Assembly (NCBI RefSeq): GCF_001949145.1
Contig: NW_019091688.1
Location: forward strand, 1-64,000
DNA: 64,000 nucleotides
From: Acanthaster planci
Lineage: Eukaryota > Echinodermata > Asteroidea > Valvatida > Acanthasteridae
Direction of reading: 5' to 3'
Under the pieces are notes generated by a model. The model did not search any database. It was not told where the DNA came from and saw nothing but the letters and a program-made list of their open reading frames with translations. Positions within the stretch are counted from its first letter, which is position 1. Each line of letters opens with the position of its first letter. The translations under genes and the position numbers were made by a program. Below are positions 1 through 12,066 of this stretch, in pieces.

Positions 1-264
1 ATCATCTGTGGGGCGATCATAATCCTTACTTTGGTCACTGGTGTGGCTTGCTACATAGTAAAGCGCCACAATAACACAGATGACCGCAAGACTGAAAAAG
101 AGCTGGTCGAGAGGAATGCGAGGGCCTTAAACATCACCTACCGGTACAAAGATGAGGACTATGAAGAGCTGGGCGAAGAGGGGATGACCAACACAACCTT
201 TAAACAAGATGGTCCTGACAGTCAAGAGGAGCACACATATGAAACTACCATAAATTCCAGGTAA
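1..264 (+). CDS. C-terminal exon of a single-pass membrane receptor (partial, 5' end outside window)
   Basis: The frame is open from base 1 and ends at a TAA at 262-264, giving 87 residues. Residues 1-20 are a hydrophobic membrane segment (IICGAIIILTLVTGVACYIV) followed by a basic stop-transfer KRHNN. The cytoplasmic tail is acidic and carries KDEDYEELGEEGMT (Tyr54) and a terminal HTYETTI. An acidic run directly before YxxL recalls ITAM/hemITAM-type and SH2-ligand motifs; this is inference from the motif only. No extracellular domain is visible here. The next gene on the same strand, an Ig receptor, ends in a similar YEEIG...EGMT motif, so this is probably also an Ig-superfamily receptor, but that is inferred from the neighbour. 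Whether base 1 lies inside an exon or just after an acceptor cannot be told. Confidence 0.72.
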   Translation: MICGAIIILTLVTGVACYIVKRHNNTDDRKTEKELVERNARALNITYRYKDEDYEELGEEGMTNTTFKQDGPDSQEEHTYETTINSR

Positions 265-2386
265 TCGTTGACAAAGGAAGCTTTTGTCACATTTCATTTG
301 AACATGAACAGAGTCTGAGGCTGAAGTCTAGATGACTTGTGATGGACTTGCAGAGTCTTGTGATGGACTCAACTACCACACTGACCTTAACAAGGCAGGG
401 CCTTAGCGAAGGTATTTTTTGTGGGGGGTTGTGCAAGAGTCAGTGTGCCAACTTGTAACTTGTTCACCAACCTCATTTACTACGTCTTCACGCAAACAAA
501 CAAACAAACAAACAAACAAACAAATAAACAAACACCCCCAACAACCCAACAAACAAACAAAAATACACATAGGTTTGCGACAAACCAAAATCTTTCTAGT
601 TTCTCAGTTTCAATGAAGCTTATTAGTTTACCAGGCTTACTAAAAAGAGATGCCAGTCTATGGCTCATTTTGTAAAAAATGTATAAAGAAAAAGATACAG
701 GACTTTTTCAAGAAATGCCCTTGAAAGAAGAATCATCATTAAAATATGGTTTTCAAAGAATTATGCTATTTTCATACTAAGAAATCTGAATTGTATAAGC
801 AGGTGTAAAATGCTATGCATACAGAACCGATGTACCTGCAGTATAATAATCATTTAGCTAAAGTACCAATGAAAAATTCCGAAGTGTAGAAAATTAACTT
901 TCATTTTCAATTAAATGTAGCTCAATCTTTGACAAAAAAATATTAGGAAGTAGTGAAACACATGTACTTCATATGTCCACTGATATAAGAAGACACAGAA
1001 AGTTTGAACTTCCTGGCAGTACATTCAAGAAATCCAAAAACCAGTTGATCATTGCCAGTTTTTGTTCAGAAGAGAATAGAACCTGAATCAATACAACCAA
1101 ATCAAGTATCGATTTTTGGTGGACGAGTCTAGGTACAAGCATTTCAATTTATTTCAGAGCTGAATTTTAAATTCAATAGTAATCCACATAATACACCAGG
1201 GACTTGAACCAATACACATGTATGGGTGTGTTTTATATGTATTATCCAGAGACAAGTGTTCAACNTGTACAGTATAAATTTTACTTGATAAATTTGCTTT
1301 TAGAAGGATTATGTTTGTAAAAATGGAAATGATGGGGAATGTCAACAGTGAATTAGAATCACTGAATGTTGAGAATTTCTTAGCGTAAATATAAGTGTAA
1401 TTCTTAATCATTAAAATTCCTAATCATGAAAAGTTATGATTTTTCTTTACAAAATGCTGTTTTCATAATTTACCCTTACGATGGGAAAAGAATCAAGTAC
1501 TGACCCTACCTCATTTTTTTTCAAACGTAAACCAGAAATGCGTTCGTCAAGGTTTGGTTCCTCTAAACCTGATGCATTTTGATGCTTTAGACATGCAACA
1601 GAGTTTGCAAAAGAAAGGAAACACTTTCCATCAATGTAAAATTATTCTAATTTCACTTTTGGTTGTATGACAAAATTACATGTAGTTGGCAAGACGTGAC
1701 TCATTTCCCTTGATTCAGGTCAAAGATTTTGAGGCTTATCGGAAAATAAAGGCAGAAATGGAAGAAATTGGATTAAGAGGGCTGTGCTTGAGAAAGTCTC
1801 TAGAGGCCTAAAGCAGTGTATCAAGCAGTGGTGTATATGAGTGTGGGACATGTTTACTTCAATCAAATCCAAACTGTCTCTTTACAATGCAAGATTTTAA
1901 ATGCTTAACAAGAACATTTGACAAAGAACAAGCAGTGAATTAACACATACTTTGGTATGCTATACTGTTTATTGTGCTTTCCACATGTCAATGCTCAATG
2001 TGACCCACTCCTGATGAAAAAAACCAAACATCTCAGCAAGTGAACAAATTTAACACAAAACTGCAAGGTTGTTTTCTACTTGATCAATCCTCAAACCTAA
2101 AATGAATATATACATGTACCTGTACATGTATCTTAAGAGCCTTTCCCTTGGGATGACTTCTCAGGCAAAATATGTTGTTCAAGTAGCCCCATCTTGAGAA
2201 ATGGTTCTGTCCAAATATTTATCAATAATATTCTCAGCTTCAGTTACTGTCTGATCATTATAAAACTCAATTCACAAAGAATCCTACAGATTACTACATG
2301 CTTTCAATACCCCAATTACTTCATTGTGTGTCCTTGAGCATGCTTACAGCTGTTACACAGAATACCTGTTCACAAATCACTGACAA
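265..2386. other. 3' UTR and intergenic DNA, no gene seen
   Basis: This AT-rich stretch follows the first receptor. It begins with probable 3' UTR and contains the CAAA microsatellite. The ambiguous base is at 1265. Open frames here are short, lack protein-like composition and in part are only the microsatellite read through. Confidence 0.6.
493..562. repeat. (CAAA)n microsatellite
   Basis: About ten near-perfect CAAA units run from 493 to 534 with one CAAATAAA interruption. A short C-rich spacer follows, then three more units to 562. It creates spurious open frames on both strands (repeated TNKQ and CLFV). Confidence 0.95.
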
Positions 2387-2389
2387 GTG

Positions 2390-2600
2390 CCAACTCGCCC
2401 AGCCCTCAATGACCTCATTTGCATATCAAGTCCCGCCCACACGGCAGCAGCCCACAGGCTCCAGTGGCCCTTGATTGGTCCAATGTGGCACACTTTTGGT
2501 GTCACTCACATAGCCAGCCCCGCACGTGGCAGACGTGTGACTCAAGAGGGGGTGATGTCATGGGTGAACAGCAGTAGTGAGTTTGGTTGAGCAATACACA
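2390..2600. promoter_or_regulatory. GC-richer block with paired CCAAT boxes, possible promoter/enhancer of the Ig receptor gene
   Basis: This block stands out from the AT-rich surroundings. It has two CCAAT boxes back to back (ATTGGTCCAAT, 2474-2484), two ACGTG cores close together in GCACGTGGCAGACGTGTG (about 2522-2539), and a TGATGTCA CRE-like site. It lies 0.5-0.7 kb upstream of the receptor start codon on the same strand. Regulatory function is inferred from motif density only. Confidence 0.35.
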
Positions 2601-3082
2601 GAACCAGATGAAGTGGATACCAGAGAGGCCCTAGCCCTGCGCGCTTGGACTAGCTCAATGGATGCCAGCATGGCAGTGAGATGCTAAAAACCACACTGAA
2701 CAGCCTGCAATATCTTATACGTGTACAACTGCATGCAAGTGGACTTCGCACAGGCTTGTGAACTTGGTGGTTTTTCACTCCTACCACACTTTTGGAGCTC
2801 CTTCAAAATTAACAGGATTGAATGATTAGCAATCGGACGAATCAGCCACCAAGCAATGGGGACTGAGTGTTAAACATTACAGAGGCCTCTAGAGTAGTGT
2901 TCCATACAGGGTGGCACCAAGTACATGGCAAATGTGGTCAATGAATTAGCAATGAGAGGAATTCCTGCTCAGCCAAGGGCAGAGGAATCCAGAGATTGAA
3001 TCACCAGCTTTTTGAGATACAGGATTTGGCCAACAACTGTGAGACTGAATTCAGGGAACTGGTTTTGTCAAGGGCAATCGAG

Positions 3083-4516
3083 ATGGAGTGGCACAAGATC
3101 TGGTCCAAATCTTTGCAGACATCACTACAGCTTCTTGCCTTGACAGCTTTGGCTCTCTGTGATCTAAGCTTCAAAGTGGAACCTATGATGACAACAGAAC
3201 TTGAGCACGCAAATGTGACCATGTACTGCATCCTCAACGATCTGCAGCCCGACCATGAAGTGCGATGGTACTGCGAGGGGGTCCAAATCAGTGCAGGAGC
3301 AAACATCATACTGCTAGATGCCCGTCTCCGTATCGAGGAGGATGCGGATCGTGGTGAGTACAATCTCATGATAAACCATGTGACTTTGGCAGACGATAGA
3401 ATGTATAAATGTGCAGTTTACACAAGAAACACCAACGATTTAAACTTGGAGTCCGCTGAAGCCAGACTGGTAGTGCACCATGTCCCACCCAGCCAATACC
3501 CAAGCTGCTTTCCCTTGACACAAGACAGCTTCCAAGAAGGAGAACAAATCACGATCACGTGCCAGTCCAAGCGTGGCAACCCGCCAGTTACGCTGATGTG
3601 GACCCGCCAAGGGGCTCCTCTTCCAACACACACGGAAGACACTCAAGACTTCCGTAACATCGATTACACATTCACGGTTGGGCCTGAGAACCACGGGGAT
3701 ATATTCCAGTGTAAGCTGACCACCTCTGCCACAAACACAGTCCATCGAAGCTGCAGCCTGGGTCCCTTGGATGTGACTTTTTCGCCAGTGAGAGTAGAAA
3801 TTGATGCTCCACAGAACATCGTGGTTGACCAGGAAATAGAACTGATCTGCGACTCCAAGGCCAATCCTCCCCCATCGTACACATGGACCTTCAGCGAGAA
3901 GATTGACCAATCCAGGATCTCTTACTCCGACAACAACAAGAGGATTATCTTCAGAGCTGCCCTTTTGGATGATGGCCTGATCATTGGTTGTAATGCAACC
4001 AATGATCTTGGAAGGTCAACAGGTGCCATTACGCTTGATGTCAGGCCAGCAATCACAAATCCAATTTACGGCACAACGCCATCTAAGGAGGAGCCACCCA
4101 ATGGCGATGACTCAGGAGGGGCCCCAAGCAAACCGCAGACAGACCCCACATCCTCCAACAACATCATCCTCAAGCCGGAGGTCCTAGCCATCATCGCTAG
4201 TACCCTCACACTGATCCTCTTAGTTCTGATCGTCCTCATCGTGGTCACCTGCCGCTGCCGGTCACAGAGTCCCAAGACGGTCACCCAGATGCCCCAGATG
4301 ATCTACGGGCAGTATGGACCCTCATCCATCCAGGGCTGGGAGCAGGGTAGCATCTACTTTGAGCCCCGGGACCACATCAGCGTGAGGGACATGCCCACAT
4401 GGCAACGGCCAGCACCCTGGCACAGGAACGTGGCAGTACAGGTGCCTTGGGTGGAAGAGCCCCCTTACGAGGAAATTGGACAAAACTGGGACGAGGGTAT
4501 GACGCTAGAGATTTAG
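3083..4516 (+). CDS. Three-Ig-domain type I membrane receptor, single coding exon, 477 aa
   Basis: The ATG at 3083 is chosen because it opens a signal peptide (MEWHKIWSKSLQTSLQLLAL and on to ALALC). The frame upstream is open to 2945 but has no ATG. Three Ig domains follow, each with the Cys...Trp...Cys pattern: the first ends at DRMYKCAVY, the second runs from ITITCQ to DIFQCKL, the third from ELICDSKANPPP to IIGCNATND. Candidate N-glycosylation sites are NVT and NAT. A Ser/Pro/Gly-rich stalk leads to a membrane segment at about residues 367-389 (VLAIIASTLTLILLVLIVLI...), then CRCR and an 88-residue tail with several tyrosines, ending EEPPYEEIGQNWDEGMTLEI (Tyr462). YEEI is the classic optimal ligand of Src-family SH2 domains. 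The gene is a cell-surface adhesion or immune-type receptor; ligand and orthology are unknown. Having no intron between Ig domains is unusual for this superfamily. Confidence 0.85.
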   Translation: MEWHKIWSKSLQTSLQLLALTALALCDLSFKVEPMMTTELEHANVTMYCILNDLQPDHEVRWYCEGVQISAGANIILLDARLRIEEDADRGEYNLMINHVTLADDRMYKCAVYTRNTNDLNLESAEARLVVHHVPPSQYPSCFPLTQDSFQEGEQITITCQSKRGNPPVTLMWTRQGAPLPTHTEDTQDFRNIDYTFTVGPENHGDIFQCKLTTSATNTVHRSCSLGPLDVTFSPVRVEIDAPQNIVVDQEIELICDSKANPPPSYTWTFSEKIDQSRISYSDNNKRIIFRAALLDDGLIIGCNATNDLGRSTGAITLDVRPAITNPIYGTTPSKEEPPNGDDSGGAPSKPQTDPTSSNNIILKPEVLAIIASTLTLILLVLIVLIVVTCRCRSQSPKTVTQMPQMIYGQYGPSSIQGWEQGSIYFEPRDHISVRDMPTWQRPAPWHRNVAVQVPWVEEPPYEEIGQNWDEGMTLEI

Positions 4517-4847
4517 GGCAACCATTTTCAAGAGGAAAAAATTGTAAATATGTAAATTTTTCAAATTAATTTTGTAACAGAAAAATTATGAAGGAAGTAC
4601 TGCTCATGTTAGGTTTGGAATGATCACTGACGAAAAATCAAACATGACCACCAGATGTAAAAAAACAATCACTGCAATTAATTAATGCAATTTCTTTGTT
4701 TCTTTTACAATATTTCTTACTCATGGCAATGTTGTCATGGCCACCCATGTTATTATGCACTTAAAAATTGTTGCCCTTATATAATTAGAGTTAATCTCCA
4801 CCTTTAATAATGTAACTTTGATCTGTGTGCCTTCTTGGGTTGGTAAA

Positions 4848-5253
4848 CAGGGTGTCCATAGAGAGAATTACGAAACTTGTCAAATCAACATCTTTAATGT
4901 AACAATAACCAAAATGCTCCTCATTTTCCACATTGCGTTGGTTAACTTTTTACCCAGTGTCTGTCAGATTTCTAATTACCATGACAACGCAATATCATTT
5001 AATGAAAAATAATGTAGCGGTCCATCACATCTCTCAGCTGGTTCAGGTTTCAGAACACTAAACTTGTCAAATATCAATGTATGCAAATACATATAAAATC
5101 TTAAAACTTGGAGTGGCACAAAATTTGCCTGCGTAAGGAACACTCTGACTAAATCTAATAAAATTTTGGGGGAAAATAGTTTGTCAATGCCCGTTGGGAA
5201 TCTTTGAAGCGACCATGTTGAAACATGCACATTATTTTCTTGGGACACCCCTG
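4848..5253. mobile_element. Possible non-autonomous DNA element with short terminal inverted repeats
   Basis: The left end reads CAGGGTGTCC and the right end, reverse-complemented, reads CAGGGGTGTCCC, enclosing about 406 bp. No clear target-site duplication is seen, so the borders are tentative. Confidence 0.3.
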
Positions 5254-8200
5254 AACCTGAATTTTGTACTTTTCCTGTGCAATACCTACATGAAGTACTA
5301 CACAAAAGGGGTGAATCAGTTAACATTCTTTTACTGTCCATAAGGGATGTTTTTGTAATTGGTAACTAGTGCTTTTGCTAACTTGTAGATTAGTTAGCTC
5401 TGTGATGGGCTGTCTAAATGGCTCAACTTGATGGCCTACTCTATATCTCTGCTTAAACAATTGATGAATTTTTGTTGTTGTTAACTTAATTTAAAAGAAC
5501 TGTTATCATTCCAATGGGTTTTCTTCAAAGTAAAGACAAGTGATGTATAAGTAAGTAATATTGTTTTGAAAACAAACCCTGATCATTTGGTGACTCCTAA
5601 CAAATACCTACAACATCATTTTTATGCATATCAAATTTGTAGCATTTATGGAAGATATATTCACACCTAGGGCTAGAATTCATCTTATGCTTTGGAACAT
5701 GAGCCACGTTTCACATCAGACAATAGGTCACTCTCATTCTAAATTTAGATGAACATGCATCTCGTTCCCCCTCACAAGCGCCGTAGTTCACTGCTTTCAA
5801 ATGGTCCAGGAGTAATGATGCTGGTAGGGGCACTCAATAAATACATGTCTGTGTGACAGTCAATAGGTCTGATCTATGGCGGCTGCTGTTTATCGTTAAC
5901 CCCTGCGTCTGCTCAGGGGCCCCTTTGTGCGAGTGCCACTGAATAAATAATCTATAATTTGTGTTATTCAAAAGTACATTGAAAATGTGATAGCTTTTTT
6001 TGCTATGAAATTGTTGGCACAAGCAACGTGCATCATGTGAAGACCATGCAGGAGTCGAATATTCAAGCAAAACTCTACAACCAAATTTGTGCTTAAAATT
6101 CGATTACAGAACAAACAGCTTTCATATCCTTTTCTGTTGTAAAAAATCACTTTTGGCTCTCTGCTCAGATTTTCCTTTGTGAGGAATTTTAGTTATTTTG
6201 AAATACAGGAATCTAAACAAAAATAATTACAAATAGAAAAAAAACTAACATTTACTGTATGCTTGATGTAAATGTATGGAATTTAGAATGAGCTCCTTGT
6301 TCATATGGGGAAACAGCAAATCGTGCATCAACAAGAAAACACTGGCTATGATGAGTTATATTTTAGCAACCAACCAAACTTGCCCAGATATTAATGATCT
6401 TGACAAGTGAGATCTCCATTCAGTAATTGCCAAACTCTCTCACTGGTGAAAGAGGAGCTCGTAACAATATCATCCATCTTATCAAGACAAACACCAGACT
6501 ACAAGCAATTTTGTTTTCCCAGTAAGACAGCATTACAGTATTTTACTTCCTTTTACGCTTTACGGTATAGAATTCACTGAGGGTTCACATATTTGGGGGT
6601 GACAAACAACATTTAGTCCAAAAAATGCTTCCATTTGTGAACTGTTACAAAATGAACTGCTGTGGAAATGCAGTGATCCAAAACATGATGAAGTTGTTGG
6701 ACAAAAATAGCATAAGTAATAACTTTTCCCATTACTCAAGGTGTGGTTGTCATGGATACTTGCTTAGTTATGAGGATGTGCCATAAGAGAACACTGTGAA
6801 TATTTCATGAAGCCATCAAGAACTAAGAAATATTTTTTGATGCATGTTCAATTTTTTATGAGCAGTTTGAATTCTTAATAGCAATTTGTATCATTGTGTT
6901 CCAAGCGTATCAAAATCCAAGGTTGTCCTGAGAAGATTATTTTTAACTGTAAGATGGTCAAAGTTCATTGAAAAATGTGCGATATTGTCCTTGACTTTGG
7001 AGGAAGTAGCTGTTGTTAATTTGAGGTAGTTTGTCCAATGAACAACACTGCCAAAACACAGCAATTGAAATGTCGAGTTGAAATGCCAATTATTACTTCT
7101 TTTTTTTTTAAATTGTTTACTTACTGGTATTAAACAAAATTTATCCTCTATAGATGAATGAAGCCTTTACTTCAGTAATGGTTATGGTACAGTCTACACG
7201 CAGACAATGCTTATAGTGTGCTGCCCACACAGACCCACTCTATGCATACTGTATGTCCACGCATGATTCATTGCTTGTCATACTTGTTAACCTGTTAATC
7301 TTTTCTTAATAGTCTCTTAACCATGAAGGGGAAAGCCTACTCTTTGTGTGCAGTAGTTTGCCAGCTGATTTACCCTGTACATGTATGTCCATGTGTATTT
7401 CAGAGTGAAGCCAGTGGAAATGGCTTGACCCTGGTAAACTTGAACTTCCATGAACTGACAACAAAGATAAATGTACCAAGTCCCAGTCCCTATCAGTCTC
7501 ATATTGACAAAGAACACATAGCTTTCCATATCTCTATCTTTCTCAATATCATTCAGGTGAAGTTATCTTTTAAGTGATCGCACTTTTCTCAGTGAACAAC
7601 ACTGTAAAGAGCATTAAATTCGCAAGACAAATTTGGAGAATTGATTTCATCTGGGTTAAACGCTGCTTAACTTTTCAGAATGTGTTCAAAACAGAGGGTT
7701 GAAAGGATGACCATTTTTGGCTGTGACAAGCGTTTCAGTTTTGGTCTTTTAAAAGTGGTCACCATCCACAAAACAAACTCTTCTGTTTGTGCACACTAAC
7801 CAGTAACACAGAGGAACAGATGTATTGAACAGTCTGGATCCATTTGCAGGTCATGTCTCATTCATTAGAGGGGCCAGGTTTAATTGAGCACAAGAGATGA
7901 TACAGGTAGCTTCTGACCTTGATTCGTACTTGCCATCTATGGGGATGAACAAGCCAAATCGTTATCCATCCTACCGGTTTGTGGTCTTAAATGTGTCTTG
8001 ACACTCAGTACCAAACATCATTTCAGGTTTGCCAGTTTCAGTGCTATTAGCATACAATTCATCATTGTTTTGCAGAGGACAATACAACGGGAAATATGTT
8101 TGTTATTTAGTTTAATCATTTGAACATGAACATTTAAAACCAAAAGACCAAATTGACCACGTTGATGACCAACTATTTAAAGTTTAAAATCTGAGAGGGT

Positions 8201-9566
8201 GCCTCCTTTTTGGTGGATTCAAACCCCTCCCCTCGCAGCACACCTGACACCACCCCTGTCATAACCCAGTATATATACATGACATCATTAGGTCAATGCA
8301 GAGCTACAGGTGAATCCCCCATGAGCTCAACCACAAACTAAGCTTAGTCATTCCACGTTGACTTTCTATTGTGCGGTGAAAATGAGATCATTAGAAAATA
8401 CCCTGGAAGTGTGAAATCATACAGGTGTGATTATAAAAATAAAGATATACACGAGTTTTATTTAAGCCCCTTGCTGGAAGTACACACAAAGGACCACAGA
8501 ATTACTCATTCTGGGGTTATATCCATGTGGTTGACCATCTAGGGATTCCAAAAAAGCCCCTGGTAGTGCCGCCATTGAGTTGAACAACACTTGAACCATC
8601 AGATCTTTTAAAACCCATGAAGCATGACGACAAACAATTAAATTATTCACGGGTATTATGACTCATCTATCGGTTTGGTTTTCCAAACTAAAAAAAAAGT
8701 AGTCAACGGAAATAAGAACAATGTGTCTATTTGTAAACGACTTCGGAGGGCAGCTTTCATGAGATTTTTCTTATCAACCAAGATTCATAAAGTCTCTAGT
8801 ATTGTTGGATTACTCATCATATTCATGTATTATTGTGGCTTTCCAGAACAAAGACCAAGTCTCCTTATGTCACCCCTCAGCAATTCACTATTGTACTCTC
8901 GGTCACTTCTTTTGTTTTTTAGGAATAACTGCCCGTCATGAATCCTGGGAGTATCCCTTCATCCGGTGATGAGTCACAGATTGTAAAAACCTCAACAAAT
9001 GACGTGATGCCAGTTGGTTAGGCACAAGCCGATATATTTGTACAGTGTACCATCACATTGCTGAAAGCTGATTATGGCATTCAAAGCAAATGCCACAGCA
9101 GCTGAAAATGGCCACACCCTCTCCGATCGATTTTATATCACAGGCAAGCATACATGTACATTTACATTTATTTATCATTTCTTATAAAAACTACATGTAC
9201 CAATAGAAGTGAAATTGGTTGAAAGGTACTTTTTAATTAAAAACTATTGATTTTAAAAAGTAATTAAAAAAGAATAATAAACATAAATCAGTTTGAAAAT
9301 ATCTTCTTGAACAAATTGTTTTTTTAACATTAAGTTAACTTGGTCACGTATATTCCATTGATTATTTACATGCAAGTGCATTATTCTATTCAACTAGATT
9401 TATTTTTGGATGACAATAGAAGCAATGACACTCTGTCGTCTGTGTGTCAGTAGAGAGTGCAACACAGCTGTTTCTTAAATGTAACAGGAATGACATCCCA
9501 TTTGGAGTTCTGTTGGACAATTAACTAGAGAAATTATACATCTATTACTCTGGAGAGCAACTGTGT

Positions 9567-9616
9567 ACTGGTCATGTGTGGTCAACTGAGAACTGGTCAT
9601 GTGTGGTCAACCGAGT
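9567..9616. repeat. 25-bp tandem duplication
   Basis: Two adjacent copies begin ACTGGTCATGTGTGGTCAAC and differ at two positions near their ends. Confidence 0.85.
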
Positions 9617-11978
9617 ACGGTGTACAGAAAATTACTGTTATTTTTCATATTTCTTTGTTTGCAGTTGGCATTTGTTTCTGGGCAACATATATTCTGTGCA
9701 TGGTAACCTGAAAAAAAATTGCAATGTTCATACCGGTACCCTTGTACCCTTGTTTTTTCACAAAAGTCAACTGGACATTTTTTATGCTTGATTGTGCTTT
9801 GAAAAGTTGTTTTTACTTTATAAGATGTACAATTTGTATTTTGCGTAATTGTTATAATCCGTTTTCATCATCAATGTGTTGTGCTACATGTATTTATTTC
9901 GATGGGAAACGTACTAATATGGATGTAGTCTGATCAGCTAACATAAAAACATGCATAGGAACTAAATGATTGAATCATTCTGGGATGTAAATGTGGAATT
10001 GTAAATCAAAAGAATATTGGACAGGTTGTTAAATGTAAATATATGTAAATAAAACATGAGACAGTCAAATGGCTAAAAAGGTCATTAAGAGTTTTTGCTG
10101 TTCATTAATTCATGTCATGGCAAGCATCATTGTGAAATTACAATCAAATGCCACGGAAACTGATTCCCGCTGTGAATACGGTACAGAATGCCATCAGTGA
10201 GCAACGTTAGATGGAAAATATACAACAGTTTTTTATATTTTAAAACTTAAACAGTTTAAACTTAAAGACTGTGACCATTTAAAAAACAAACCCAAAAGGA
10301 ATTTGTATCACTCTTCTGCTACTCTTATCCCAAGCAATATCCCCTAAATTAATACAAATGCATCTGATTGTGAAATACACAAAATACAAATCTGAAATGC
10401 ACATACAGCAATTTGTATGTACATGTAAACACATATACATGTGTGCAACTTCCTCGTTTCACACTTCCTTGTGTACCACAATGAATTCTTGTAATCAAGG
10501 GATAATCTCCAGAATCCTCCACTTCAATCAGAAACAGAGCAAGAGAACGTCCCTATACAATGTGAGATTGCGTGGGAATTTTCCTCATACCACCTGCTCC
10601 CAACACCCCTCCAGACACCCATTCATCGCCCTCCTGAGCCCATTAGGGTCACAAACAGTAAAGTGCGGTCCTGAATGGGTGTCATGGAATTGCCAGTCAG
10701 GGGAGCTGAAAGACCTCTGGCACGTGCCAGGCTTTTAACAGCCTCCACACACCTGTGCACAAGTGCAGTAAACTTGGCGCAAGGCTTTTGCTCGAGGGCT
10801 ATTCAATCATTTATAGGCCTTTGATATGAACATCAAACACCCCAATGCCTGTGTCCTTCAAGCCCTCGGCCTGCCCATGCCTGGTCAAGAAAAATACACC
10901 TATGCCAGAATTTCAAAGTTCACGATAATATTTGCTGGATTATCTCTCCCAACCTGCAGGAATGGTTCGCATTACTTGGCAAACAATAGGAAGACGAGAT
11001 GGGGAAAAAATAAATTCTAGATAAGAAACAGAGGCCCTTATTTTCTTGTTTCTAAAGTTCACAAGAAATGAACAACATCCCTTTTACATGTGTATACACC
11101 CATGACCTAGCAAACATTCCAGGCTACAGTGAAAGGTTAGGATCTTGAAGAACTCTTATCAAGTCTTGAACACATGCCCCACGTGATGTATATAAGTAAG
11201 TTGGTTACACTGTTTTTCTTTTCCACTGATAGCTCAAACCAATCCACAGCTGCTGAAATCCATAACCTACCCAGCAGCACAAACACCTCATATCGTGATT
11301 TCAGATTCAATCAATCAATTCTTCCAGTCAAATGACTGATCAATTCCACACCCCAACACCCAGGAACAAGGGCCTCCCCTACAAGGGCAACTTCCTCAAC
11401 AGTGGCGTTCTAGTGCGGCTTGGACAGGCGGCATTGTCTGTGTGCAATGTGCGAGCGAGTCCTGAATTAGGGTTCTGGCCCCATACTATTTCTGTAGGTG
11501 TGGAAGTTCTGCCTGCCTTGTGGACGGCTCGTGTGTGGTTGTGGTTCTGGTATTTTAGGAGGCTGAGCAGTGTGTCCACCTGTGTATGTGATGCAAGATA
11601 CTATAATGAATACCACAGATATGACCTACACGCAATCATATGACGACAGATGGGTAGTGTCTGGCTGATATCAGAGTATTCATATTTAACTACAATATGT
11701 AAAATGTTACTTGAAAATTCCAAATTTACAAAAGGGATATTTCAGAAACATATATATGCTTTGCAGTATTATGTCACTTTCAAACAAATTGAAAAATACA
11801 GTATTGCTAATCTTCAAAACATTTCACCCACTTTCTGCAAATGTCTGGCTGGGTTTAACATTCCTGTCAAATGTATTCTAATCCACAGAAATTTAATACT
11901 TGCTTGAACTCAACTTAAATCCCCAAGTTTTATGAGTTGCACTTCAGTTCAAGTCAGTATCACGTATGTAGGTACGTA

Positions 11979-12066
11979 CAGTACATGTACAGCACATGTA
12001 CAGTACATGTACAGTACATGTACAGTACATGTACAGTACATGTACAGCACATGTACAGTACATGTG
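11979..12066. repeat. 11-bp minisatellite CAG(T/C)ACATGTA, eight units
   Basis: Eight head-to-tail units of exactly 11 bp. Units 2 and 7 carry CAGCACATGTA instead of CAGTACATGTA, and the last ends in G. Each unit contains the palindrome TACATGTA or its variant. Because 11 is not a multiple of 3 and the unit has no stop on either strand, every frame stays open and yields repeated STCTVHVQYMY-type peptides. These are artefacts, not genes. Confidence 0.95.

Noticed and set aside
2996-3082. Upstream extension of the Ig receptor from 2996
   Set aside because: Begins with TTG, and the ATG at 3083 starts directly at a good signal peptide.
3001-4284. Several minus-strand and second-frame ORFs over the Ig receptor
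   Set aside because: Shadows of the 477-aa receptor frame, which has signal peptide, Ig cysteines and membrane segment.
10358-10738. 126-codon plus-strand frame
   Set aside because: Cys/Thr-rich translation of a GC-richer block without domain or splice context.
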